A stretch of 64,000 bases of DNA from Streptomyces griseochromogenes (lineage in GTDB: Bacteria > Actinomycetota > Actinomycetes > Streptomycetales > Streptomycetaceae): positions 4,650,001 to 4,714,000 of the forward strand of contig NZ_CP016279.1 in the NCBI RefSeq assembly GCF_001542625.1, given 5' to 3'. This document shows, in pieces, positions 1 through 11,542 of the stretch. Positions within the stretch are counted from its first letter, which is position 1, and every line of letters starts with the position of its first letter. The notes beneath the pieces were generated by a model that was not told the origin of the DNA, ran no database searches, and worked only from the letters and a program-made list of their open reading frames with translations. Both the position numbers and the translations under genes were made by a program.

Positions 1-1405
1 CGACGCGCAGCGGCCACGGCGTGGGGGTGCGTGGTGCCCAGCGGGTGGGGTCCGGGGTGAGCAGGGTGAACCATTCGCCGAAGGCGTCGAGCGTGGAGCG
101 GGTCCGGGCGAGCCAGAGATGCGGCATCCGATGGCCCGGCTCGGCGGTGGGGAAGTAGTCCGTGCCTCGCTCGGACGGCTCGGGTGGGGCGGTGTCGTCG
201 GCCAGGACGGCGCCGGAGCGATAGGTGACCCCCAGGACGAAGCCGAGTTGCGCGAAGTACCGCTCCGACCAGGGTAGTTCGATCTGATCCGATGCTGCCT
301 GACCGCTCTGGAGCTGGTCCCGGCGTCGCTTCTGCACTTGGAACAGAAGGTGGGCGTTGGCCACCGCCTGGCGGAGAGTCTCGTGGGCGACGGGTTGGCG
401 TTCCGTTTCGTAGGTCTCCACCAGGCGCGGCTCGGCCCACCCCCGCAGAACACCCGCCAGTTTCCAGCACAGGTTGTGCACATCGGAGAGACCGGCGTTC
501 ATGCCCAGGCCGCCGATGATCGGGACCGCGTGCGCGGCGTCACCGGCCAGCAGGATACGGCCGTGCCGGAAGCGTTCGGCGACGAACGCGTTCATCACCC
601 AGTGCTGCACCCGCACCACCTCGGCCCGCGCCTCGGCTCCCGGGCCGAGGGCGCGCGCGACGAGAGCGGGCCAGTCGGCGCCCGCGGCGTCGTCGGGTGT
701 GGGGCCGAACCAGGCCCAGCCCCCTTCGGGGTAGAGGGGCGCGAACGATCCGTGCGCCGTGAAGTAGACCCCGGCGGGCTGACGGGCGCACCAGCGGTTG
801 AGGTCGGCGTGGAAGACGACGGTGGTGAAGTCGCCCATCGCGCCGGGGCCGGTGGTGTCGATGCCGAGCAGTTGCCGGACGGCGGAGTTCGCGCCGTCGG
901 CGGCGAGTACATAGCGGGCACGGACGCGCGTCCGGCCACCGTGTTCGTGGTCGACGAGCGAGGCGACGACGCCGTCGTCTTCCTCGGCCAGGCCGACGAG
1001 CTCGGCCCCGAACCGTGTCTGCGCGTCCGCTGCGGCGAGCAGCGTGGGTTCCAGCCGGTCCTGTGAGGTGACCACGCCGATCACGGGGCTCTCGGGGACC
1101 GGCGCGTTCACCCCGACCATCGCAGCTGTGGCGAAGTCCTGGTCGTGCAGGGTGTCGCGGAAGCGAATGCGGCCGTATTCGGGGGCGAACGCCCTGGCCG
1201 CGATCCGGGCGGCCAGCCCGAGCTGGCGATAGATCTCCATCGAGCGCACATTGACCAGCCGGGACCGTGGAAACGGTGACAGCTCGCGGTGCTTCTCGAC
1301 CAGCAGGACCCGTACGCCCCAGCGTTCCAGAAGCGCCCGGGCGGTGAGCCCGACCGGTCCGCCACCGACGATCAGCACGTCCGCCTCGGCCTCTGCTCCG
1401 GGCAT
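1..1405 (-). CDS. FAD-dependent aromatic monooxygenase (C-terminus beyond window)
   Basis: The reverse strand is open from an ATG at 1405 through base 1, giving 468 codons without a stop, so the gene runs off the left edge. The N-terminus is a Rossmann FAD site (VLIVGGGPVGL). The middle carries a DG motif in LAADGANSAVRQ. The second FAD motif is GDAAHAVPIIGGLGMNAGL. Together these mark the PF01494 flavoprotein hydroxylases, which use NAD(P)H and O2 to hydroxylate aromatic or polyketide-type substrates. The order and spacing fit the class with a C-terminal thioredoxin-like domain, and that is the part being entered at the window edge. The substrate cannot be told from sequence. The gene is transcribed away from the ligase, so it belongs to whatever lies to the left. 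Confidence 0.9.
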   Translation of the reverse strand, partial: MPGAEAEADVLIVGGGPVGLTARALLERWGVRVLLVEKHRELSPFPRSRLVNVRSMEIYRQLGLAARIAARAFAPEYGRIRFRDTLHDQDFATAAMVGVNAPVPESPVIGVVTSQDRLEPTLLAAADAQTRFGAELVGLAEEDDGVVASLVDHEHGGRTRVRARYVLAADGANSAVRQLLGIDTTGPGAMGDFTTVVFHADLNRWCARQPAGVYFTAHGSFAPLYPEGGWAWFGPTPDDAAGADWPALVARALGPGAEARAEVVRVQHWVMNAFVAERFRHGRILLAGDAAHAVPIIGGLGMNAGLSDVHNLCWKLAGVLRGWAEPRLVETYETERQPVAHETLRQAVANAHLLFQVQKRRRDQLQSGQAASDQIELPWSERYFAQLGFVLGVTYRSGAVLADDTAPPEPSERGTDYFPTAEPGHRMPHLWLARTRSTLDAFGEWFTLLTPDPTRWAPRTPTPWPLRV

Positions 1406-3851
<2,446 letters not shown>

Positions 3852-4119
3852 GGCAGCGGGAGCCGGGTCACATGCTCTTTCAAATGGAGGCCGCCTCGGG
3901 CTGACGGCGTGAGCGGGTCGCGCGGCGGGTCGTGAAGATGATGAACGCCCACTGGTTCTGGACTTCGGCACGGGACATCAGGCTCGCCGACTGTGCGCGG
4001 GACGGCGTACGACCGACGCCGGCGGCGAGGGCGGGGCCCTTGCCCGGGACTCCGGCTTCAGGCAGCTCGAACACGGTCCGGTGCCTGGAACCCGCGCAGG
4101 TCAGAGCCTCATCTCAGGA

Positions 4120-5238
4120 TCAGAGGATCGGGCGCCGCCGGGCGAGGAGGGCAGCGACGTCGTCGTCGAGCTCGCCGCCGCTGTAGGCGATCAGGTCGCG
4201 GTGGAGATGCTCGAGGAGCTGGTGAGACGCCTCGCCGCTCCAAGAGCGGATGCGTTCGGTGAGGGGGTAGAAGGCGCCGGAGCGGTCGCGGGTCTCGGTG
4301 ACCCCGTCGGTGTACAGCAGGAGCTGGTCTCCGGAATGGAAGGGGGCGAGGTCGACGTGGTACCCGTCGCTCACCAGGTTGCCGAGGTTGAGCGGCGGCG
4401 AGGGAGCGGCGGGCTGCAGCTCCCGGACCTCGCCGCGGTGCAGCAGCAGCGGGGGCGGGTGGCCGCAGGTGACAGTCCGGACGACCGGCTCGTCGTCCGG
4501 GATCTCGGCGAGGAGCGCGGTGATGAAACGTTCGGCGATCTCCGAGCCCGGGACCTCCGGGTACTGGGAGGCGCTGCGGCTCATGCTCGTCTCCAGGCGG
4601 CACGCGAGGTGGGGCAGGTCGGGTGCGTCGTGGGCGGCCTCGCGGAAGGCGCTGAGCAGCGTCGCGGCCGTCTGCATCGCGAGCAGGCCCTTGCCGCGTA
4701 CGTCACCGATGAGCAGCCGTACGCCGTGCGGGGTGCGTATCGCCTCGTACAGATCGCCGCCGATCCGGGCCTCCGCCGCGGCGGCCAGGTACAGGCTGTC
4801 GAGCGTGACGTGCCCGAGGTGTCGAGGTACCGGATGCAGCACCGCCAGCTGGGCGCTCTCGGCCACGGAGCGGACCTGAACCAGCTCATTGGCGCGTCGG
4901 CGCAGCAGGCGGTTGAAGAAGACGGCGAATGCGGCGATCGCCACGAGGGTGGCCAGCTCGGAATAGGCGGTCGCATCCCGCAGCGCGTCGAAGTCCACCA
5001 TAAGGCCGACAAAGATGGCGCACGCGCCCACTCCGATCAGCACGGTCCCCCACAGGGGCAGTAGCGCGGAGCCGGAGACCATGGCCGTGGCGAGGAAGGC
5101 ATCCGGCCTGACATCGCGCGGTGTGAAGAGGCCGATGAGCAGGCCGATGAGCAGCAGCAGAGCAGGCAGGACGGACAGCAACCTGCCCCGCACACCAGCG
5201 CTGTGCGGGGCTCCGCGTTCTCCAGGAGACCTCGCCAC
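4120..5238 (-). CDS. membrane-anchored SpoIIE-type PP2C phosphatase
   Basis: This is a predicted serine/threonine phosphatase that would act on anti-sigma-factor antagonists or similar regulators at the membrane. The first ~115 residues hold about three to four hydrophobic segments (for example LLSVLPALLLLIGLLIGLF). The rest is a PP2C_SpoIIE catalytic domain with the metal-binding motifs ARIGGDLYEA, IGDVRGKGL and LYTDGVTETRD, and CGHPPPLLL between them. The start chosen is the GTG at 5238, preceded by GGGGAG at good spacing; an upstream in-frame extension lacks a ribosome site. There is no PAS, GAF or kinase domain, so the signal input is probably the membrane part. It is clearly paralogous to the phosphatase at 12621-13823. 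Confidence 0.88.
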   Translation of the reverse strand: MARSPGERGAPHSAGVRGRLLSVLPALLLLIGLLIGLFTPRDVRPDAFLATAMVSGSALLPLWGTVLIGVGACAIFVGLMVDFDALRDATAYSELATLVAIAAFAVFFNRLLRRRANELVQVRSVAESAQLAVLHPVPRHLGHVTLDSLYLAAAAEARIGGDLYEAIRTPHGVRLLIGDVRGKGLLAMQTAATLLSAFREAAHDAPDLPHLACRLETSMSRSASQYPEVPGSEIAERFITALLAEIPDDEPVVRTVTCGHPPPLLLHRGEVRELQPAAPSPPLNLGNLVSDGYHVDLAPFHSGDQLLLYTDGVTETRDRSGAFYPLTERIRSWSGEASHQLLEHLHRDLIAYSGGELDDDVAALLARRRPIL

Positions 5239-5805
5239 CGTGCCGCTCCCCAAGGTTGAGCGGCAGCCCAGGTCCGAAAGCCAGGCCACCGATTTGAGTA
5301 ATTTTATCGCTGTTCGCCCGTGGCCTCGGCGCATCCGGTGAGCGGTGGTGACGCACAGGCGTCACCGGATCCCGTACCGCTCGGCGACAGGATTGATGGT
5401 CACCGTCAGCCCACCACGAGCAGAGGCCGACGGCACCCGCGCATTTTCGTGACCTACGAGAAGTACCCACGAGGAGTCGCGTCCAGCGAGCGCCTCGGAG
5501 ACCGCCCCGGCAAGCTCCTCGACGACTGCGTCACCGACCACGACCTGAGCCGGCCGGACGAGGAGAAGTCCGCGTATCCGGGCTGGACACGCGGAAGCCG
5601 AGCTTCGCTTCCCCCTCCGCGCAAGCGGCGAAGCCGCCGGACCAGGGCTTCGGCCGACTCGTCGGGCATCCTGTCGCTGAGAAGAGGGGGGACTTGAACT
5701 CGGCTCCGGCTCGCCGGTCAGCCTTCGGGGACGTCATGCACCACTTGCAGGTCGATCTGGCTCCGGTTCACCGCCTCGCCCGGTCCGTCGTCGGTGGCGC
5801 GGCGC
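5239..5805. other. gene-less stretch
   Basis: About 570 bases between two leftward genes. Open frames exist on both strands, but none has a ribosome site plus a recognisable or codon-biased product. Around 5590-5640 there are short imperfect inverted repeats rich in GAAGC/GCTTC. Decayed coding sequence is possible. I find nothing I can name. Confidence 0.4.
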
Positions 5806-6384
5806 TCACCGGCCGGTCGCCCCCGCCCGCAGACCGTCCATGACGAGGTCGAGGAGCCGGGTGGCGCGGGGCTGCCAGTCGTCGTGCGGGTCGAGCTGCC
5901 AGAGGCCCGCGATGGCGAGGAGGAAGTCGTCCGCGGTGACTCCGGGGCGGATGGTGCCGGCTTCCTCGTTGGCGCGGAGCAGGATTTCCGCCGCCGAGGT
6001 CACCGGCGTGTGGGCCGGTTTCGCCGGGCTGCCCGGTGTGCTGGTGGCCTGTCGTATCGCGTCGGCCAGGCCGGCCTTGGTCATGGCGAACTCGGCGAGC
6101 CGGTCCATCCAGGCACGCAGGGCCTGTTCGGGCGCCAGGGTCGCGACCAGATGGGCCGCGCTGTCGGCGACCTGCTGCATCTCGTGGCGGTAGATCTCCA
6201 GGACGAGCGCCTCGCGGTTGGGGAAGTTGCGGTAGAAGGTGCCCTGCCCGACGCCGGCCTTCTTGGCGATCACGCTCAGCGGGGCGTCCGCGCAGCGCGT
6301 CAGCTCGGCGACCGCCACGTCCAGGATGCGCTCGCGGTTGCGCTGCGCGTCCGAGCGCAGGGGTGCGTCCTTCTTCTGCTGCAC
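5806..6384 (-). CDS. TetR-family transcriptional regulator
   Basis: A 192-residue one-component regulator. The N-terminal helix-turn-helix is clear (LSVIAKKAGVGQGTFYRNFPN, about residues 36-56), with the usual preceding helix (NRERILDVAVAEL). The C-terminal ~130 residues form the ligand-binding and dimerisation region. It is divergent from the molybdenum hydroxylase operon starting at 6656. Two copies of a perfect 14-base palindrome lie between the two genes, the nearer one about 45 bases from this start. The simplest reading is that it represses itself and the operon and is released by an aldehyde or heterocycle, but the ligand is unknown. Confidence 0.92.
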   Translation of the reverse strand: MQQKKDAPLRSDAQRNRERILDVAVAELTRCADAPLSVIAKKAGVGQGTFYRNFPNREALVLEIYRHEMQQVADSAAHLVATLAPEQALRAWMDRLAEFAMTKAGLADAIRQATSTPGSPAKPAHTPVTSAAEILLRANEEAGTIRPGVTADDFLLAIAGLWQLDPHDDWQPRATRLLDLVMDGLRAGATGR

Positions 6385-6424
6385 TCTTCCTCCTCGCGGG
6401 TTCGTGGCCGAACCCCGCCCTTGC

Positions 6425-6478
6425 TAACCGGACAGCTGTCCGTTACGTTTTCCAGGTAGCGGACAGCTGTCCGGTTAC
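6425..6478. promoter_or_regulatory. twin palindromic TetR operators
   Basis: The 14-base palindrome CGGACAGCTGTCCG occurs exactly twice, at 6429-6442 and 6460-6473, with centres 31 bases apart (about three helical turns). The flanks (TAAC on one side, TTAC or CTAC on the other) are arranged so that the two sites are inverted relative to one another. This matches the known style of TetR-family operators and sits between the TetR gene and the operon it faces. Confidence 0.85.
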
Positions 6479-6655
6479 GTTCACGATAGCCGTGGCCGTG
6501 ACCCTGTGGCAGTCGTCGGCTGTCATCTTCGGCCCCAGCATCCCGCACCTTCGGCGCGCGCATGCGCATCGGCCCGGACGACGCACTCAGCGCGGTGTCC
6601 GGCGGCCGGGCTGCCGGGGCCCCCTTCTGCTCTGGAAACGCGAAAGAAGCTGCTC

Positions 6656-7246
6656 ATGCCCTCATCGACGTCCAGTGTCATCACCTTGAAGATCAACGGC
6701 GAGAAGTACGCACTGCCCGTCGACCACCGCACCACCCTGCTCGACGCACTGCGTGAGCGCCTCGATCTGACCGGCCCCAAGAAGGGCTGTGACCAGGGCC
6801 AATGCGGAGCCTGCACCGTCCTGCTGGACGGGCGCCGGGCCGTCGCCTGTCTGCAACTGGCCGTGGCGGCCGAGGGCCGCGAGATCACCACCGTCGAAGG
6901 CCTGGCCGACGGCGAGCGGTTGCACCCCGTGCAGCAGGCCTTCCTCGACCTGGATGGTTTCCAGTGCGGTTACTGCACCCCGGGACAGATCTGTTCGGCG
7001 ATCGGCGTGATCGAGGAGCACGCGGCCGGCTGGCCGAGCGCCGTCACCGAGGACCTGCGGCCCGAAGCGGGACCCCCACCCCTGAGCGCCGACGAGATCC
7101 GCGAGCGGATGAGCGGCAACCTGTGCCGCTGCGGCGCGTACGTCTCGATCGTCGAGGCGGTGGCCCGGGCGGCCGAGGCCGGGACGCTCACGGCTCCCGC
7201 GGCGCGTATCAGCCCGGTGGCAGGCCCGAAGGAGGCTGTGGCATGA
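6656..7246 (+). CDS. aldehyde/xanthine oxidoreductase, 2Fe-2S subunit (YagT/PaoA-like)
   Basis: A 196-residue electron-transfer subunit. The plant-type 2Fe-2S motif is CDQGQCGAC with a later Cys (C45, C50, C53, C65). The second, helical 2Fe-2S domain contains CGYCTPGQ and CRCG. It passes electrons from the molybdopterin subunit to the FAD subunit encoded next. The ATG at 6656 follows AAAGAAG. The E. coli periplasmic homologue carries a Tat signal, while this one begins directly with the ferredoxin fold, which points to a cytoplasmic complex. Its stop overlaps the next start (ATGA), so it is translationally coupled. It is expected to be under the TetR operators just upstream. Confidence 0.93.
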   Translation: MPSSTSSVITLKINGEKYALPVDHRTTLLDALRERLDLTGPKKGCDQGQCGACTVLLDGRRAVACLQLAVAAEGREITTVEGLADGERLHPVQQAFLDLDGFQCGYCTPGQICSAIGVIEEHAAGWPSAVTEDLRPEAGPPPLSADEIRERMSGNLCRCGAYVSIVEAVARAAEAGTLTAPAARISPVAGPKEAVA

Positions 7247-8235
7247 GGGAGTTCGGCTATCAGCGGGCCTCCGACGTCGCCGGCGCCGTCGCGCTGCTCG
7301 GCGCCGATCCGGACACCCGCTTCCTCGGCGGCGGCACCAACCTCGTCGACCTCATGAAGAGCGGCGTCGAACGTCCCGCCCGGCTCATCGACATCCGTGA
7401 ACTCCCGCTCGACGAGATCGAATCCACGCCGGAGGGCGGCCTGCGCATCGGCGCGACCGTCACCAACGGCGACCTGGCCGCCCACCCCGAAGTCCGGCGC
7501 CGCTACCCGGTGCTGGCGCAGGCGGTGCTGGCCGGCGCGTCCGGGCAGCTGCGCAATATGGCCACGGTCGGCGGGAACCTGCTCCAGCGCACCCGCTGCG
7601 GCTACTTCACCGATGTCACCAAACCCTGCAACAAGCGAGTCCCCGGCAGCGGTTGCCCGGCCGTCGAGGGCGAGCACCACAACCATGCGATCCTGGGCGC
7701 GTCCGGCCACTGCGTGGCCGTACACCCTTCGGACATGGCCGTCGCCCTCACCGCCTTCGACGCCGTCGTCCACTACGAAACCGCGGACGGACCGGGGAAG
7801 TTGCCGTTTCGCGAGTTCTACCTGCCCGTCGCCGACACCCCGCACCGTGAGACCGCCCTGCCCCCGGGCGCGCTGATCACGGGCGTCGCACTGCCGCCCA
7901 CCCCGGTCGCCGCCCGTTCCCGCTACCGCAAGGTGCGCGAGCGAGCCTCGTACGCGTTCGCCATCGGCTCGGTCGCCGCCGCGCTCGACATCCGTGACGG
8001 CGTCGTCCGTGAAGCGCGCCTTGCCCTCGGTGCAGTCGCTTCCCGTCCCTGGCGGGCCGTGGCGGCCGAGCGTGTCCTGACCGGTGCGCCGTCCGGCCCC
8101 GAGACCTACGCCGCCGCGGCGGACGCCGAGCTGACGGGCGCGCGGCCGCTGCCGCACAACGGATACAAGGTGACCCTGATGCGCAACCTCATGGTGGCCG
8201 TGCTGACCGAACTCGCCGAGGAGGCCGCCCGATGA
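7243..8235 (+). CDS. aldehyde/xanthine oxidoreductase, FAD (4Fe-4S) subunit (YagS/PaoB-like)
   Basis: A 330-residue FAD-binding subunit of the CO-dehydrogenase flavoprotein type. FAD motifs are FLGGGTNLVDLM (about residues 27-38) and TVGGNLLQ. An inserted loop has four cysteines, C119, C129, C138 and C157, with TKPCN and GSGCPA in it. In the E. coli PaoABC family this insertion binds a 4Fe-4S cluster, so this is a YagTSR/PaoABC-type enzyme rather than classical xanthine dehydrogenase. It is coupled by 4-base overlaps to the genes on both sides. Confidence 0.93.
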   Translation: MREFGYQRASDVAGAVALLGADPDTRFLGGGTNLVDLMKSGVERPARLIDIRELPLDEIESTPEGGLRIGATVTNGDLAAHPEVRRRYPVLAQAVLAGASGQLRNMATVGGNLLQRTRCGYFTDVTKPCNKRVPGSGCPAVEGEHHNHAILGASGHCVAVHPSDMAVALTAFDAVVHYETADGPGKLPFREFYLPVADTPHRETALPPGALITGVALPPTPVAARSRYRKVRERASYAFAIGSVAAALDIRDGVVREARLALGAVASRPWRAVAAERVLTGAPSGPETYAAAADAELTGARPLPHNGYKVTLMRNLMVAVLTELAEEAAR

Positions 8236-10364
8236 CCACCCTCACCACCGGGACACCCACGCCGACACCCTCCGTCGGCATCGCCCACACCCGCGTGGAA
8301 GGCAGGGACAAGGTCACCGGAGCGGCCCGCTACGCGGGCGAGATCCCCTTCGCCGACCTGGCGCACGGCTGGCTGGTGCTGTCCACGGTCGCCCGTGGCC
8401 GCATCCGCTCCATCGAGACCGCCACCGTCCTCGCCATGCCCGGCGTCCTCGGCGTTCTGGACCACCGCAACGCGCTGCGCCTGGAGACCGATTACGCCGG
8501 CCTGATGGGATCGAAGCCGGACCCGACCTGCGCCGTCTTCCAGCACGACCGGGTGCCGCACCTGGGCTGGCCGGTGGCGCTGGTCGTCGCCGAGACCTCC
8601 GAGCAGGCCAGGGAGGCCGCCGAGGCGCTCGTGGTGCACTACGAACAGGAGCCCCACGACGTCGACTTCACCGGCGAGCGCCCGGACGCCTACCCGCTGG
8701 ACAGCCATGTGCCGGCGGTGACGGAGAAGGGCGACCTCGACGCCGAACTGGCCGCCTCGGCCGTCGTCGTGGACGCCGAGTACACCACCCCCGAAGAGCA
8801 CCACAGCCCGATGGAACCCCATGCGGCGACCGCCCGCTGGGACGGCGGCCGGCTCGACGTGGTCGACTCCAACCAGGGCGCCACCTGGGTCGTCGGTGAG
8901 CTCGCGAGCCTCTTCTCGCTCGACCCGGGCTCGGTGCGCGTGCGCTCCGAACATGTCGGCGGCGGCTTCGGCAGCAAGGGCGTCCGTGCCCACCAGGTGG
9001 CCGCCGTGATGGCCGCGACCGTCCTGCGGCGCCCCGTACGGGTCGTCCTGACCCGCCGTCAGATGTTCTCGCTGGCCGGCTACCGCAGCCCCACCGCCCA
9101 GCGTGTCAGGCTCGGTGCCGACGCCGACGGACGACTGCGCGCACTGGAGCACCGCTCGCTCAGCCTCACCTCCACCGTGCACGAGTTCATCGAACCGAGC
9201 GCAGGGGTGGCGCGGGTGATGTACGACGCCGACGCCCACCACACCGCCAACCGGGTCGTACGACTCGACGTACCGACCCCGACCTGGATGCGTGCCCCGG
9301 GCGAGGCGCCGGGGTCGTTCGCGCTGGAGGCGGCACTGGACGAACTCGCGGAGAAGTGCGGCATCGACCCGATCGAGCTGCGCCTGCGCAACGAACCCGA
9401 CAAGGGGCCGGTCTCCGGCCTGCCGTTCTCGGGCCGCCATCTGCCGGCGTGCTTGCGGGAGGGTGCCCGCAGGTTCGGCTGGGCTGACCGGGACCCGCGT
9501 CCCGGCGTACGCAAGGACGGCCGCCGGCTGCTCGGCACCGGCATGGCGGCCGCTTCCTTCCACGCGGGCGCCATGCCGTCCACGGCGACCGTGACCGCCC
9601 ACGCGAACGGCACCTTCACCGTCCGGATCGCCGCGGCCGACATCGGCACCGGAGCCCGTACGGCCCTCACCCTGGTTGCCGCGGACGCCCTCGGCGTCCT
9701 CCCGGAGCGCGTCCGTGTGCGCATCGGCGACAGCGACTTCGGACCGGCGATGATCGCCGGAGGGTCCATGGGCACCCGCTCCTGGTCCTGGGCGGTCACC
9801 GCCGCGGCCGGCGAACTGCGCGACAGGCTGGCCCTGAGCGGCGACATCCCCCCGGAGGGCATCACCGTACGGTCGGACACCACCGAGGCCATCGGCGCCC
9901 TCGCCCCCGCCGAACGCCACTCCTTCGGGGCGCAGTTCGCCGAGGTGGCCGTGGACGTCGACACCGGCGAGGTGCGCGTGCGGCGCATGCTCGGCATCTT
10001 CGCGGCGGGCCGCATCGTCAACCCGCTGACCGCACGCGGCCAGTTCGTGGGCGGCATGATCTGGGGCATCTCCATGGCCCTGCACGAGGAGGCCGTCCGG
10101 GACCGTGCCTTCGGCGGCCATGTCGGCGCCGACCTCGCGGGCTACCACGTGGCCACGCACGCGGACGTGCCGCACATCGAGGCCGAATGGATCGACGACC
10201 CGGACCCGGGGGACCCGGTCGGGATCAAGGGCATCGGCGAGGTCGGCATCGTGGGTGCGGCCGCCGCCGTCGCCAACGCGGTCTGGCACGCGACCGGCGT
10301 ACGCCACCGCAGCCTGCCGATCCGGCCGGACCGCGTCATCCAGGCCGGGGCACCCCGTGCTTGA
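8232..10364 (+). CDS. aldehyde/xanthine oxidoreductase, molybdopterin catalytic subunit (YagR/PaoC-like)
   Basis: The 710-residue catalytic subunit. It would hydroxylate an aldehyde or N-heterocycle with water-derived oxygen at a molybdenum cofactor. Supporting motifs are GGGFGSKG (Moco binding), MRAPGEAPGSFALE and the C-terminal GIKGIGEVG, where E670 is the expected catalytic base. The length agrees with the PaoC family. It overlaps the previous gene by four bases and the next by eight. The preference for aldehydes follows from the family; the actual substrate is not visible. Confidence 0.93.
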   Translation: MTTLTTGTPTPTPSVGIAHTRVEGRDKVTGAARYAGEIPFADLAHGWLVLSTVARGRIRSIETATVLAMPGVLGVLDHRNALRLETDYAGLMGSKPDPTCAVFQHDRVPHLGWPVALVVAETSEQAREAAEALVVHYEQEPHDVDFTGERPDAYPLDSHVPAVTEKGDLDAELAASAVVVDAEYTTPEEHHSPMEPHAATARWDGGRLDVVDSNQGATWVVGELASLFSLDPGSVRVRSEHVGGGFGSKGVRAHQVAAVMAATVLRRPVRVVLTRRQMFSLAGYRSPTAQRVRLGADADGRLRALEHRSLSLTSTVHEFIEPSAGVARVMYDADAHHTANRVVRLDVPTPTWMRAPGEAPGSFALEAALDELAEKCGIDPIELRLRNEPDKGPVSGLPFSGRHLPACLREGARRFGWADRDPRPGVRKDGRRLLGTGMAAASFHAGAMPSTATVTAHANGTFTVRIAAADIGTGARTALTLVAADALGVLPERVRVRIGDSDFGPAMIAGGSMGTRSWSWAVTAAAGELRDRLALSGDIPPEGITVRSDTTEAIGALAPAERHSFGAQFAEVAVDVDTGEVRVRRMLGIFAAGRIVNPLTARGQFVGGMIWGISMALHEEAVRDRAFGGHVGADLAGYHVATHADVPHIEAEWIDDPDPGDPVGIKGIGEVGIVGAAAAVANAVWHATGVRHRSLPIRPDRVIQAGAPRA

Positions 10365-11499
10365 CATCGCCGAGGAGCTTTTGACCTGGGCCGAGGAGGG
10401 CCGGGACTTCGCCGTCGCCACCGTGCTCGCGGTGGGCGGCAGCGCGCCGCGCGGCCCCGGCGCCGCCCTCGCCGTCGACAGCGCGGGCACGGTCATCGGC
10501 TCGGTGTCCGGCGGTTGTGTGGAGGGCGCGGTCTACGACCTGTGCCGGGAGGCGCTCCAGACGGGCGAGAGCGTCACGGAACACTTCGGCTACAGCGACG
10601 AGGACGCCTTCGCCGTGGGACTGACCTGCGGCGGGACGATCGATGTGCTGATCACGCCGCTGGGCGGGCACGCGCCCGCCCGGACCGTCCCGGCGTCGGC
10701 CCTGTCGGCCGCGGGCCGGGGCGAACCGGTCGCCCTGGCCCGGGTCGCCCGCGGGCCGGCGGAACTGCTCGGCCGGGCCCTGCTGGTGCGAGACGACGGC
10801 ACCTACGAGGGCGCTCTCGGCTCGCACCCGGAGCTGGACCGGACGGCGGCCGCCGAGGCCCGGGCGCTGCTGGAGGCGGGGCGGACCGGCACCGTGGACA
10901 TCGCCGAGGACGGCTCGCACTGCCCCGGCGGCCTCACCCTGCTGGTCGAGTCGAACGTGCCGCCCCCGCGCATGATCGTCTTCGGCGCGGTGGACTTCGC
11001 GTCGGCGCTGGCGCGGGCCGGCAAGTTCCTCGGCTACCACGTGACCGTCTGCGACGCCCGCCCCGTCTTCGCCACACCTGCCCGCTTCCCCGACGCCGAC
11101 GAGGTGGTCGTCGACTGGCCGCACCGCTACCTGCGCCGCACCGGGACCGACGCCCGCACGGTCCTGTGCGTGCTCACCCACGACGCGAAGTTCGACATAC
11201 CGCTGCTGAAGGCGGCCCTCGGGATGCCGGTGTCGTTCGTCGGTGCGATGGGCTCGCGCCGCACCCACGAGGAACGCCATCGGCGGCTGCGGGAGGAAGG
11301 CGTGACCGAGCGCGAGTTGGCCCGGCTGCGGTCCCCGATCGGCCTTGACCTCGGCGCCCGCACCCCGGAGGAGACCGCCCTGTCGATCGTGGCGGAGATC
11401 GTCGCCGCCAGGCGCGGCGGGACGGGCGTTCCCCTGACCGGCACGAACACACCGATCCACCGTGACCGGGACCGACACGGCGGTGCGACGGCCGCCTGA
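10357..11499 (+). CDS. XdhC/CoxI-family molybdenum cofactor maturation protein
   Basis: A 380-residue chaperone that in related systems inserts the sulfurated molybdenum cofactor into the catalytic subunit. The N-terminal XdhC/CoxI motif is seen in GGSAPRGPGAALAV and GSVSGGCVEGAV. The C-terminal half is a Rossmann domain ending in FVGAMGSRRTHEER. The GTG start at 10357 lies inside the end of the catalytic gene (8-base overlap), which indicates translational coupling. Its place as last gene of the operon is typical. A strong bidirectional hairpin follows. Confidence 0.92.
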   Translation: MLDIAEELLTWAEEGRDFAVATVLAVGGSAPRGPGAALAVDSAGTVIGSVSGGCVEGAVYDLCREALQTGESVTEHFGYSDEDAFAVGLTCGGTIDVLITPLGGHAPARTVPASALSAAGRGEPVALARVARGPAELLGRALLVRDDGTYEGALGSHPELDRTAAAEARALLEAGRTGTVDIAEDGSHCPGGLTLLVESNVPPPRMIVFGAVDFASALARAGKFLGYHVTVCDARPVFATPARFPDADEVVVDWPHRYLRRTGTDARTVLCVLTHDAKFDIPLLKAALGMPVSFVGAMGSRRTHEERHRRLREEGVTERELARLRSPIGLDLGARTPEETALSIVAEIVAARRGGTGVPLTGTNTPIHRDRDRHGGATAA

Positions 11500-11509
11500 G
11501 CGGCTGCCC

Positions 11510-11542
11510 GAGCGGCCGGGAGGCGGTCCCTCCCGGCCGCTC
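11510..11542. terminator. bidirectional terminator hairpin
   Basis: A perfect 12-base inverted repeat (GAGCGGCCGGGA/TCCCGGCCGCTC) at 11510-11521 and 11531-11542 around a GC-rich loop. It separates the convergent XdhC and metallo-hydrolase genes and overlaps the last bases of the latter. No U-tract, as is usual in Streptomyces. Confidence 0.75.

Noticed and set aside
5454..5737. Short frames and GAAGC/GCTTC inverted repeats that suggested an insertion-sequence remnant.
   Set aside because: No transposase motif, no terminal inverted repeats and no target duplication could be seen.
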